From contig JAFZMA010000099.1 of assembly GCA_017551215.1 (NCBI GenBank), positions 1 to 56,789 of the forward strand: DNA of 56,789 nucleotides, in the 5' to 3' direction. The translations under genes were made by a program, and so were the position numbers. Shown here in pieces: positions 8,755-15,256 of the stretch. Under the pieces are notes generated by a model, which searched no databases, was not told the DNA's origin, and saw only the letters and a list, made by a program, of their open reading frames with translations. Position 1 is the stretch's first letter; the number at the start of each line of letters is the position of its first letter. The stretch comes from Bacteroidales bacterium. Lineage in GTDB: Bacteria; Bacteroidota; Bacteroidia; Bacteroidales; UBA932.

Positions 8755-9543
8755 TGGCTCAAGGATTTTACAGAATGAGCCTGGGAGAAGAATGTTGTCC
8801 ACGAGCATGGCGGCCTTAAAGAGCGGAGCAATTTCCTTGTCTGTGAAACCGGCTATACCACAGCCGATTCGTGTAACCAGAAAGGTGAGTTCCGGGTGCT
8901 GCATTGCAAAGGCAATAAACTGGTCCACGTATGGCTTGATAGTTTCCACGCCACCTTGCATTGTTGGGATAGCGTATGTCTGGCCATGCAGGCCGACACC
9001 TTCTCCCCAGACAGCACCGAATTTCTCGTACGCGTATCGGGCCGCACCGCCGCCGTGGGCTCCGGAAAGGTTGCTGCCAAAGACAAAGATTTCTCCGGGC
9101 TTTAGCTCAGCGATGGAGTTAGGGGAACGGCGTTTCTTGCGTGTCCCGGAGGTTACCGAATTATGTGCGTGTTGCTTATTGTCAGACATTTGCGCATTGG
9201 CATGGGTGCGTACTTTGTGCGGCATCTGGAACGGAATCTCCATAGAGAGTTCCATGAAGCCCTTGTACTTGCCGTTTCTGTACCACGGAGTCTGGTAAAT
9301 AAGCTTTTTTACGCCGTTTTTCTCTATGGTGTAGGAGTTTGAGCGTGGATGCTCCAGAAGGTCCTTTAAAAGGGTTCTGGCAGGCTCAGGATGGCAATCC
9401 AGCACATTTTTACCTATGAGGTCTTCCATTCCGGGCTTGAGGAAAGTTCGTCTGGCCTTTTGGTTCATAAAGAGTATTGTTCCCTCCGTGTTGCAGACAG
9501 TTACCGCAAAGTCGGTTTCTTCTATGTAATTTATTTCTTTCAT
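8752..9543 (-). CDS. PAS domain fused to an A1S_2505-family (macro-like) domain
   Basis: A 263-aa two-domain protein. Residues 1-105 look like a PAS sensor (FAVTVCNTEGTILFMNQKAR, then GKNVLDCHPEPARTLLKDLL), similar to PAS modules that bind small ligands or cofactors. After a basic, Ser/Asn-rich linker (about 110-148), residues 150-263 match the A1S_2505 family of phage-related proteins: EIFVFGSNLSGAHGGGAA, GEGVGLHGQTYAIPT and FLVTRIGCGIAGFTDKEIAPLF. That family resembles macro domains and its function is not established. No signal peptide is seen. A sensor joined to this effector suggests a ligand- or redox-responsive enzyme. The gene stands alone between convergent and co-directional neighbours. 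The domain calls are fairly safe; the activity is unknown. Confidence 0.75.
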   Translation of the reverse strand: MKEINYIEETDFAVTVCNTEGTILFMNQKARRTFLKPGMEDLIGKNVLDCHPEPARTLLKDLLEHPRSNSYTIEKNGVKKLIYQTPWYRNGKYKGFMELSMEIPFQMPHKVRTHANAQMSDNKQHAHNSVTSGTRKKRRSPNSIAELKPGEIFVFGSNLSGAHGGGAARYAYEKFGAVWGEGVGLHGQTYAIPTMQGGVETIKPYVDQFIAFAMQHPELTFLVTRIGCGIAGFTDKEIAPLFKAAMLVDNILLPGSFCKILEP

Positions 9544-9589
9544 GGCTGTACGAAGTTAATGAAAAAAAACATCCCAATCAGCCATGTAA

Positions 9590-9994
9590 TCAGAATACTG
9601 ATATCGCAACCAGACGTCTGCCGATATCGTGCAAAGCCCTCTCTATCTTGGAGGCCTGTTTGCCGGATATTGCAAAGTCTCCTCTTTTATAATGTCTTAG
9701 CAGAGAGGAATTAAAGCCTGACAACTCTGCAAACTTCGTGAGATTTATAAAGTCCAGATCATCAAATACAGACGCCACATCATACTTGAATTCAAATTCA
9801 GGATTCACTAACTCTTCAGGAATCTCCATTCCTCTTGCAGGATAGGTACTCCTGACCTCTTCCAGTGTATTCATAAAGTCTTCTTTGGCTTTTGCCACGC
9901 TTTTACCGTCACCGATAATAATGCCGCATTTAAGTCCATCACTATAAACGGAATACCCTCTCTCGTCCTTTTCTATGATAACCTGCATTTTCAT
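9590..9994 (-). CDS. hicB: HicB-family antitoxin
   Basis: A 134-aa protein. Residues 1-60 form the partly degraded RNase-H-like HicB fold (MQVIIEKDERGYSVYSD, GDGKSVAKAKEDFMNTLEEV). The C-terminal part carries a helix-turn-helix-like segment (TKFAELSGFNSSLLRHYKRG) used to bind operator DNA. It neutralises HicA and probably represses its own promoter. It lies 2 bases after hicA on the minus strand, the usual toxin-first order. Its 3' end lies 46 bases before the PAS gene. Confidence 0.85.
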   Translation of the reverse strand: MKMQVIIEKDERGYSVYSDGLKCGIIIGDGKSVAKAKEDFMNTLEEVRSTYPARGMEIPEELVNPEFEFKYDVASVFDDLDFINLTKFAELSGFNSSLLRHYKRGDFAISGKQASKIERALHDIGRRLVAISVF

Positions 9995-9996
9995 AA

Positions 9997-10179
9997 TCAG
10001 AATCCTATTTGCTTCTTCAATTTTGATAATAATCCTTTTCTAACTTCCTGACTCCAGTGCCGTTCAATAGGAAGTTGCAAACCTGTTGTTTTATGGATAT
10101 AGATATCGTGCTTCTTGCCATGTCTAAATAACTCATATCCATGTTCAATGGCAACATCCTTCAACTCGCTCCACTTCAT
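9997..10179 (-). CDS. hicA: HicA-family mRNA interferase toxin
   Basis: A 60-aa toxin of the HicA fold. It has the characteristic N-terminal helix (MKWSELKDVAIEHGYELFRHG), then KKHDIYIHK with the catalytic-type histidine in the KHDIY position, and a C-terminal LSKLKKQIGF helix. HicA cleaves mRNA and halts translation until HicB rebinds. The start overlaps the stop of a 29-codon leader ORF by ATGA, so translation is probably coupled. The promoter lies about 110 bases upstream and shares its operator palindrome with two other units in this window. Confidence 0.85.
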   Translation of the reverse strand: MKWSELKDVAIEHGYELFRHGKKHDIYIHKTTGLQLPIERHWSQEVRKGLLSKLKKQIGF

Positions 10180-10265
10180 ACCCTTCCCGCCATTAAGTTT
10201 GACAATGCAAAACTAACACATTTTTGAGATAACTCAAAATCTTCCTTTCCATTCAGATTATCCAT
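10176..10265 (-). CDS. Small leader ORF (29 codons) coupled to hicA
   Basis: Downstream of the minus-strand promoter, an ATG at 10265 opens a 29-codon frame (MDNLNGKEDFELSQKC at the start) whose TGA overlaps the hicA ATG. The ATGA overlap and the location inside the transcript support translation. A longer frame reaching 10379 starts upstream of the -7 box and so cannot be translated from this promoter. The peptide could be a coupling leader or the remnant of a lost gene. I do not recognise it. Confidence 0.4.
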   Translation of the reverse strand: MDNLNGKEDFELSQKCVSFALSNLMAGRV

Positions 10266-10295
10266 GAAAATTAGTGGTTTATGATTCAATACCCG

Positions 10296-10396
10296 CAAAT
10301 CTACCGCCTCATCCTCCTCATTTCCAAACAAAACGGTAAAATTTACCCACCACCAAAGAAGAATTTGCAGTTTACGCAAAACGTCAACGACAATTC
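10296..10396 (-). promoter_or_regulatory. hicBA promoter with GGTAAA-N-TTTACC palindrome
   Basis: Reading the minus strand: a perfect palindrome GGTAAATTTTACC (10347-10335), 6 bases, TTTG (10328-10325), 21 bases, TAGATTTG (10303-10296). Upstream, 10348-10396 matches the region before the DUF1016 gene closely (GTCGTTGAC, then TTTTGC, TAAACTGCAAA and the TTCTTT run). The unit is therefore a ~100-base duplicated promoter. The palindrome directly upstream of the -33 box is a good operator or activator site. Confidence 0.65.
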
Positions 10397-10556
10397 CCTT
10401 AGACTCACCAATTTAAGAACATAGTAGAAGAGACATAAAGGATGATGTAACCTGATTCATGTTCCGGCCGAGGCGCCCTGTCCTTGCGCTCAGCTGCAAT
10501 GTATTCCCTTTCTCAGCGATTGTATTATGCTATATTTTGGAGTGTAGTTTACCGTG
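10397..10556. other. Intergenic stretch with one ATCGCTGAG copy
   Basis: This 160-base gap lies between the hicBA promoter and the 3' end of the DUF1016 gene. It holds one repeat copy (TCAGCGAT at 10513-10520, minus orientation, extended ATCGCTGAGAAA). I see no open frame, RNA gene or convincing terminator in the remainder. Confidence 0.5.
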
Positions 10557-11585
10557 TTACTCTGAATCTTTAATTGCTGTTTTCAGTTTCTCCCTTATTT
10601 GTCCAACCTCCTCGGCTAACTGGGCGGAAGACGGCATATAGAGTTCATAACGGCTCGCCATTATTGTCTTGTTGTCTTCCGGTAATGCCATTTTTACCAC
10701 TGTATCGTTCTTGCTGGAACACAGCAAAATCCCTATAGTGGGATTCTCTTCCTTCAGCTTCTCGCACCTGTCGTAATAGTTAACATACATTTGCAACTGA
10801 CCTAAATCCTGATGAGTAAGCTTTCCGGTTTTAAGTTCCACTAACACAAAACATCTGAGAAGTCTGTTATACAGCACAAGGTCAACAAAGAACTCGTCAT
10901 CCTCCAGCAATAATCTCCTTTGACGCGCAACAAAAGAGAATCCCTTTCCCATTTCTAGCAGAAACTCCGCAAGGTGGTCTATGATAGCACTCTCAAGATC
11001 TTTCTCATAGTAATAAGCCTTTCTTTCCAGCCCCAGAAACTCCAGCATCATAGGATCCTTAATTACCTCTTGGGGAGTCTCTGGTATTCTTTCTCGCCTT
11101 GCAACCGCCAGAACGGCTTCCTTATCGTTACTCTTCAGAAGCCTCTCATACAATCCTGAGTTTATCTGCCTTTCAAGTTCCCTGCTATTCCAGCCATTAT
11201 TTACTGCTTCAAGTTCGTAATATTCTCTTTTATAAGCATTTGATATTTGTATTAGTAGCCTGTACTGGGTCCAATTTAATTGGGAACGCAGTGCGTTCCC
11301 AATTGGGTACAGGCGGTAGAACTGTCTACAAAACTTCAGTTGCCTCATTCCAAACCCGCTTCCATACTCTGGCTCCAGCCGCTCCGCAAGTCTCTTTATA
11401 AGGTAACTCCCATACTCAGCTCTCTCCTTTCCCTGCTGCTCCTCCTCAAATATCCTACGCCCGATATTCCAGTACATTTGCACTCGGCTGAAGTTCACGC
11501 TCCTGACAGCCCCCTCTCTTGCTTTGTCTATTATTCCCTTTATCTCTCCGACAAATCCCTCTTTAATGGTCTTCACTTCTTCCAT
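10557..11585 (-). CDS. DUF1016 (YhcG-type) PD-(D/E)XK nuclease-family protein
   Basis: A 342-aa protein with the two-part YhcG/DUF1016 architecture. The N-terminal helical DUF1016_N domain (about 10-165) has VQMYWNIGRRIFEEEQ and LNWTQYRLLIQISN. The C-terminal PD-(D/E)XK-like nuclease domain (about 175-330) has FVDLVLYNRLLRCFVLVELKTGKLTHQDLGQ split as D-x20-ExK-Q, and the trailing PTIGILLCSSK block. Such proteins are common in mobile and restriction-linked islands; their function is still poorly defined. Residues near 90-105 (YPIGNALRSQL) are encoded by nested palindromes at 11258-11314. The promoter carries the shared palindrome. Nuclease activity is inferred from the motif. Confidence 0.88.
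   Translation of the reverse strand: MEEVKTIKEGFVGEIKGIIDKAREGAVRSVNFSRVQMYWNIGRRIFEEEQQGKERAEYGSYLIKRLAERLEPEYGSGFGMRQLKFCRQFYRLYPIGNALRSQLNWTQYRLLIQISNAYKREYYELEAVNNGWNSRELERQINSGLYERLLKSNDKEAVLAVARRERIPETPQEVIKDPMMLEFLGLERKAYYYEKDLESAIIDHLAEFLLEMGKGFSFVARQRRLLLEDDEFFVDLVLYNRLLRCFVLVELKTGKLTHQDLGQLQMYVNYYDRCEKLKEENPTIGILLCSSKNDTVVKMALPEDNKTIMASRYELYMPSSAQLAEEVGQIREKLKTAIKDSE
11258..11314. repeat. Nested palindromes inside the DUF1016 gene
   Basis: Outer arms GCCTGTAC (11258-11265) and GTACAGGC (11307-11314) enclose a perfect 13+1+13 palindrome, AATTGGGAACGCA/TGCGTTCCCAATT (11278-11304). CCAATTTAATTGG (11271-11283) and CCCAATTGGG (11298-11307) are further palindromes that compete for the same bases. 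The frame stays open through it. It looks like a small palindromic element placed in a tolerant loop of the protein. Confidence 0.6.
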
Positions 11586-11609
11586 AACATAAAATACTTT
11601 CAGTTACCG

Positions 11610-11705
11610 CAAATCTACCGCCGCATTCCCCTTGTCTCCAAGCCAAACGGTAAAATTTACCCGCCACAAAAGAAGTTTTTGCAGTTTATGCAAAATGTCA
11701 ACGAC
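11610..11705 (-). promoter_or_regulatory. DUF1016 promoter with GGTAAA-N-TTTACC palindrome
   Basis: Minus strand: palindrome GGTAAATTTTACC (11661-11649), 6 bases, CTTG as -33 (11642-11639), 21 bases, TAGATTTG (11617-11610). The start codon at 11585 leaves a leader of about 20 bases. The layout and flanks match the hicBA promoter over about 95 bases. Confidence 0.65.
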
Positions 11706-11749
11706 AAAATACTTCATCAAAAATTCGGAATCCGCCAACTTTTTTTAAA

Positions 11750-11785
11750 ATTGACAAAATCTGTCAATCTTCCGCCATACCTTTA
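11750..11785 (+). promoter_or_regulatory. Operator-like inverted repeat and possible promoter before the small-gene cluster
   Basis: A perfect inverted repeat ATTGACA-AAATC-TGTCAAT lies at 11750-11768. A TACCTTTA sequence (11778-11785, one mismatch to TAnnTTTG) follows 10 bases later. Together they could be a repressed promoter for the gene starting at 11822. The -33 box is unclear. Confidence 0.4.
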
Positions 11786-11821
11786 CCTCCGAAAAGATCA
11801 ATCACTAATTTTTCTCGAATT

Positions 11822-12262
11822 ATGACAAAAAAGCAAAAGGACACAAATGCCCAATCCTCAGATAATGTGGTTGTGGCCGGTTATAAAATCCCTAAGAGTA
11901 ACCCCAATGCAACCTTGACTACGGTCAAAGTCAACGGTGTAAAACTGGAACTTGAAGTTATGGACCTCCTGGAAAAGTACAGGGCGCAAAAGCTCTACGA
12001 CTACTTTGAGTTTTCAGGCCTGGGCACATACGCTGAAAGCCCGAAGGAAGAAAAGAAATACGCTGCCTACGAAAAGTGGGGCAAAGACGGACAGCCAACC
12101 GGCATCACATCAGACGAGGAATTCTATGCCATCCAGGAAGCCCTATGGCCAGGAAGGACTCTGATAACCCTTGAACCTGAAGATGAGGAAGATGACGAGT
12201 ATGAAGATTCCGCAGACAATGAAATAGTTAAAAAGTTATTAAAAGGAAGTAAGAATTATTGA
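11822..12262 (+). CDS. Hypothetical acidic protein
   Basis: A 146-aa protein I do not recognise. The first 18 residues are polar and basic (MTKKQKDTNAQSSDN). A compact region of about residues 22-115 has alternating strand and helix patterns (ATLTTVKVNGVKLELEV, then MDLLEKYRAQKLYDYFEF). The last 35 residues are strongly acidic (EPEDEEDDEYEDSADNE), then end in a short basic helix (KKLLKGSKNY). There is no signal peptide or membrane segment. It is the first of three tightly spaced small genes with 1-base and overlapping junctions. An acidic tail could mimic nucleic acid or serve in an antitoxin, but that is speculation. Confidence 0.7.
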   Translation: MTKKQKDTNAQSSDNVVVAGYKIPKSNPNATLTTVKVNGVKLELEVMDLLEKYRAQKLYDYFEFSGLGTYAESPKEEKKYAAYEKWGKDGQPTGITSDEEFYAIQEALWPGRTLITLEPEDEEDDEYEDSADNEIVKKLLKGSKNY

Positions 12263-12263
12263 T

Positions 12264-12497
12264 ATGACAAACATTAAAATTGCAAAACAGGTACTTGGCG
12301 AAGATTGCGAGGAGTATTTCACACTTGTAGAAGAGCCACCTTATAAGGGGTTTGCTGTGGTTGCCTGCAATCCAAACAGTGAGGACGGAAAGGTGCTTTT
12401 AGGTCTCCCTTCGTTCGTTATTATTAAGGACGGTGTTGGTAAAATAGCAGACGGTGAAGTGTTTGAGGACTTGTTGTTTAGAGAAATAGATGATTAG
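12264..12497 (+). CDS. Hypothetical small protein
   Basis: A 77-aa soluble, acidic protein of unknown family, starting 1 base after the preceding stop. The pattern is mostly beta-strand-like (EYFTLVEEPPYKGFAVVAC, KVLLGLPSFVIIKDG). It overlaps the next frame by 8 bases. Tight coupling with both neighbours argues that it is a real gene. Confidence 0.6.
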   Translation: MTNIKIAKQVLGEDCEEYFTLVEEPPYKGFAVVACNPNSEDGKVLLGLPSFVIIKDGVGKIADGEVFEDLLFREIDD

Positions 12498-12696
12498 TTT
12501 ACTTGGGGCAATGAATTACCAGAATTTTGAAGACTACAAGAAAGCTGTGAAAGCCTATCTGATGAAGAAGTTAGGGGTTTCAGAACAGGTCAGCGAGAGC
12601 TGGATGAAAAGGAGCGACAAAGCCTTGGAAGGGTACTGGGAAGACAAATTGCCAGTATCAGCAACAGCAACAGGGATAGCCAGAGGTTTACTGTAA
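12490..12696 (+). CDS. Hypothetical small helical protein
   Basis: A 68-aa frame that may start at 12490 or, more likely by residue quality, at the ATG at 12511 (MNYQNFEDYKKAVKAYLMKK, 61 aa). It is basic and helical, ending LPVSATATGIARGLL. The family is unknown. It closes the three-gene cluster and is followed by two ATCGCTGAG copies and a clear promoter for the helicase block. Confidence 0.5.
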   Translation: MISLLGAMNYQNFEDYKKAVKAYLMKKLGVSEQVSESWMKRSDKALEGYWEDKLPVSATATGIARGLL

Positions 12697-12721
12697 AGAA
12701 CGATATAATCTGAATCTTTCC

Positions 12722-12729
12722 TCAGCGAT
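12722..12729 (-). repeat. ATCGCTGAG repeat, extended form
   Basis: Reads ATCGCTGAGGAAA on the minus strand (12729-12717), identical over 13 bases to copies at 17794 and 18404 in the opposite orientation. It lies in the 114-base gap between the small-gene cluster and the helicase block. Confidence 0.8.
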
Positions 12730-12759
12730 TGAACCTTGCCTTGATTTCCTGACTCGTTT

Positions 12760-12804
12760 TTTGAATAACGCAAGAATAATAGTAAATTTGTATAGCTCAG
12801 CGAT
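12760..12804 (+). promoter_or_regulatory. Promoter of the DUF2075 helicase block, start site on an ATCGCTGA copy
   Basis: TTTG (12760-12763), 19 bases, TAAATTTG (12783-12790): a textbook Bacteroidota promoter. The expected start site, about 5-7 bases downstream, falls on a TCAGCGAT copy (12797-12804), and the ATG follows at 12811. The repeat would thus lie at the very 5' end of the message. Confidence 0.7.
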
Positions 12805-12810
12805 AAGAAC

Positions 12811-14886
12811 ATGAATTGGTATTATAAAGATTGTATATCTGTCTTTCTATCAAAGGATAAGCAACGCATTTTAGAGTCTTTGGCTCTTCCTGGAGGAAAC
12901 GATCCAGGCCAACTGAAAGCTTGGAGTGCTGAGATTGACATACTGCAAAAGATTCTTCCAAAGTATAAATTAACTGTTTCAGAAGTATTATTCGAATATA
13001 CTATCCCTCGTTTAGCTAAACGTGTGGATGTGGTATTGCTCCTTCAAGGAATAGTTTTCGTCCTTGAGTTTAAGGCAGAGGAAAGAGAGTATCTGACATC
13101 TGATGTGGATCAGGTGATGGATTACGCATTGGACTTGAAGAATTTCCATAAAGAGAGTCATTGCCGTTTTATAGTGCCAATTTTAGTTGTCACTGGGGCA
13201 TCTGACTCATTGACAAAGCTTTCATTGAGCACTTATGATGATGAGGTATTTGAACCTATTCTTGTGAACTCCAGTTCCCTCGAATTAGCAATAGATAATG
13301 TTCTTTCTTATACTAAGTCACAGGCATTTACTCAAGAGTCTCTGGATAGATGGTGCCTAAGTCGATATGAACCTACACCAACAATTGTAGAGGCAGCAAG
13401 TGCTCTATATCTTAATCATTCTGTAGAAGATATAACGAGAAGTGATGCTTCAGGAGAGTCCTTAAAACGTACAACTGATGATCTTCTGGAGATTATTAAT
13501 CGAAGTAGGATAAATCACGAAAAGAGTATTTGTTTTGTAACAGGTGTTCCGGGAGCAGGAAAGACTTTGGTCGGACTTAATGTTGCAATAGCTCAATCAA
13601 AGAGAGCTGAGGATGTTAAAGAGAATCTGGCAGTATATCTATCTGGTAATGGCCCACTTGTAAAAGTACTTACAGCTGCGTTGGCTAGAGATAAAAAAGA
13701 ACGAGAAGGTGGGAAGATAACAGATGCTAGGAGAGAGGTAAAACGTTTTATTCAGGAGATATACAACTATAGGGAGCAGATGCTTAATAAGATAAAACTC
13801 CCTATTAACAATGGTCGATTAGAGATTGACGAGAGTGTTTCTTTGGCCTCTGGAACATCTGGTCATGCAGAAATTGAACATATTGCCATTTTTGATGAAG
13901 CTCAGCGATCGTGGAATCATTCTAAACTTGCTGATTGGTTGGCAAGAGGCGGCAGTTATGGAAACAAACGCAAAGTTCCAGACTTCCCGATGTCAGAGGC
14001 TGAGTTCTTGATTTGGTCCCTAAATCTTCGTCGAGACTGGGCAGTTATTGTATGTCTTGTGGGTGGTGGACAAGAAATACATACGGGGGAAGCCGGTATT
14101 GGAGAATGGATAAGAGCTGTTAATGACACCTTCCCTGATTGGAGGATTTATGTTTCTGATAGACTGGAAGATAAGGAATATGCGGAAGGAAATATTCACA
14201 ATCTTCTGGCAAATAACAAAAAGGTAGTCTATAATCCAGGTCTTCATCTTTCAGTTTCAATGCGCTCTTTCCGTGCTGAAAAGTTGTCAGCCTTTGTACA
14301 TGCTCTTTTGGATAGGAATATCTCTTTAGCAAGGAGTTTATATTCAGAGATAAAAGACAAGTATCCTATAGCCATAACTAGAGATGTTGATAAAGCAAAA
14401 GAATGGCTTAGAACAAAAGCCCGTGGAAGTGAGCGTTATGGTATGGTTGTTTCTTCTAGAGCTGAACGTTTACGTCCCCTTGCAATTGATGTTAAACGTC
14501 AATGCAACGTAGAGTATTGGTTTCTGGAAGACAAAAAGAATCTTCAATCCTCTTTCTTTTTGGAAGATGTTGCTACTGAGTTTGATATTCAAGGACTTGA
14601 ATTAGACTGGACGTGTGTTGCCTGGGATGGAGATCTCCGCTCGACACCTTCTGGTTGGGGCTATTTTGTGTTCTCGCATAACACATGGAGAAACAATAAA
14701 AAAGAAGAAAACAGAGCCTATCAGCTCAATGCATATAGAGTTCTTCTTACAAGGGCTCGCCAAGGCATGATACTTCTTGTTCCCAAGGGAGACCCTAAAG
14801 ATGAAACGCGTCTTCCAGAGTTTTATGACACCACCTACGAGTATCTAAAATCGTTGGGCATAAAGGACATCTATGATAATGTATAA
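12811..14886 (+). CDS. DUF2075 (Schlafen group 3-type) helicase with N-terminal nuclease-like domain
   Basis: A 691-aa cytoplasmic protein. Residues about 40-150 show a PD-(D/E)XK-like pattern: RVDVVLLLQG, then FVLEFKAEE, then DQVMDYALDLKNFH. A Walker A GVPGAGKT lies at 246-253 and a Walker B IFDEAQRSW near 360. The C-terminal end has the helicase motif YQLNAYRVLLTRAR near 640. This matches Pfam DUF2075, the bacterial branch of the Schlafen group 3 helicase domain. The bases are visibly more AT-rich than in the flanking core genes, with many AGA and TTA codons, suggesting transfer. It overlaps the next small gene and is followed by a second helicase. A defence role is inferred from domains and context only. 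Confidence 0.85.
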   Translation: MNWYYKDCISVFLSKDKQRILESLALPGGNDPGQLKAWSAEIDILQKILPKYKLTVSEVLFEYTIPRLAKRVDVVLLLQGIVFVLEFKAEEREYLTSDVDQVMDYALDLKNFHKESHCRFIVPILVVTGASDSLTKLSLSTYDDEVFEPILVNSSSLELAIDNVLSYTKSQAFTQESLDRWCLSRYEPTPTIVEAASALYLNHSVEDITRSDASGESLKRTTDDLLEIINRSRINHEKSICFVTGVPGAGKTLVGLNVAIAQSKRAEDVKENLAVYLSGNGPLVKVLTAALARDKKEREGGKITDARREVKRFIQEIYNYREQMLNKIKLPINNGRLEIDESVSLASGTSGHAEIEHIAIFDEAQRSWNHSKLADWLARGGSYGNKRKVPDFPMSEAEFLIWSLNLRRDWAVIVCLVGGGQEIHTGEAGIGEWIRAVNDTFPDWRIYVSDRLEDKEYAEGNIHNLLANNKKVVYNPGLHLSVSMRSFRAEKLSAFVHALLDRNISLARSLYSEIKDKYPIAITRDVDKAKEWLRTKARGSERYGMVVSSRAERLRPLAIDVKRQCNVEYWFLEDKKNLQSSFFLEDVATEFDIQGLELDWTCVAWDGDLRSTPSGWGYFVFSHNTWRNNKKEENRAYQLNAYRVLLTRARQGMILLVPKGDPKDETRLPEFYDTTYEYLKSLGIKDIYDNV

Positions 14887-15106
14887 TGGCTTAGATTATA
14901 TAGAAAATCCTCCAAAGTTTAAAGTTGGGGATATGATCTCTTGGTTATGTGAGGAAGACCAACGCATCCATAGTGCAAAGGTTCTTTTTGTTAATTATGC
15001 TCTTATGGGGCGATATTGTGAGGATATTAATTATGAGGTGAACGATGAGTGTAATGGCCCTTCAGTTACTCGTTTCATTGACGAATACGATGTCCTAAAA
15101 ATTTAA
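14873..15106 (+). CDS. Hypothetical small protein between the two helicases
   Basis: A 77-aa frame that overlaps the end of the helicase gene by 14 bases (ATG 14873, or 14879). It is acidic and strand-rich (PPKFKVGDMISWLCEEDQRI, then SAKVLFVNYALMG), as in a small beta-barrel. It is not recognised. The overlap implies translational coupling with the DUF2075 protein, so it may be a partner subunit or regulator. Confidence 0.6.
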   Translation: MIMYNGLDYIENPPKFKVGDMISWLCEEDQRIHSAKVLFVNYALMGRYCEDINYEVNDECNGPSVTRFIDEYDVLKI

Positions 15107-15256
15107 TTGTAAGAGAATTAGACTTCATTCAGTATCCATATCACATGAAATACATGTTAGCTCTGGAAAAGGGAGTACACTTTTCTTTGCATTTTCTTTG
15201 TTTCTGCGTAACTTGCAGTTGCATGCTTTAGGTGAGATTAGAGGCAAGTATTTTTA

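Noticed and set aside
10176..10379. 67-codon version of the hicA leader ORF
   Set aside because: Its first ATG lies upstream of the -7 box, so only the 29-codon form can be in the transcript.
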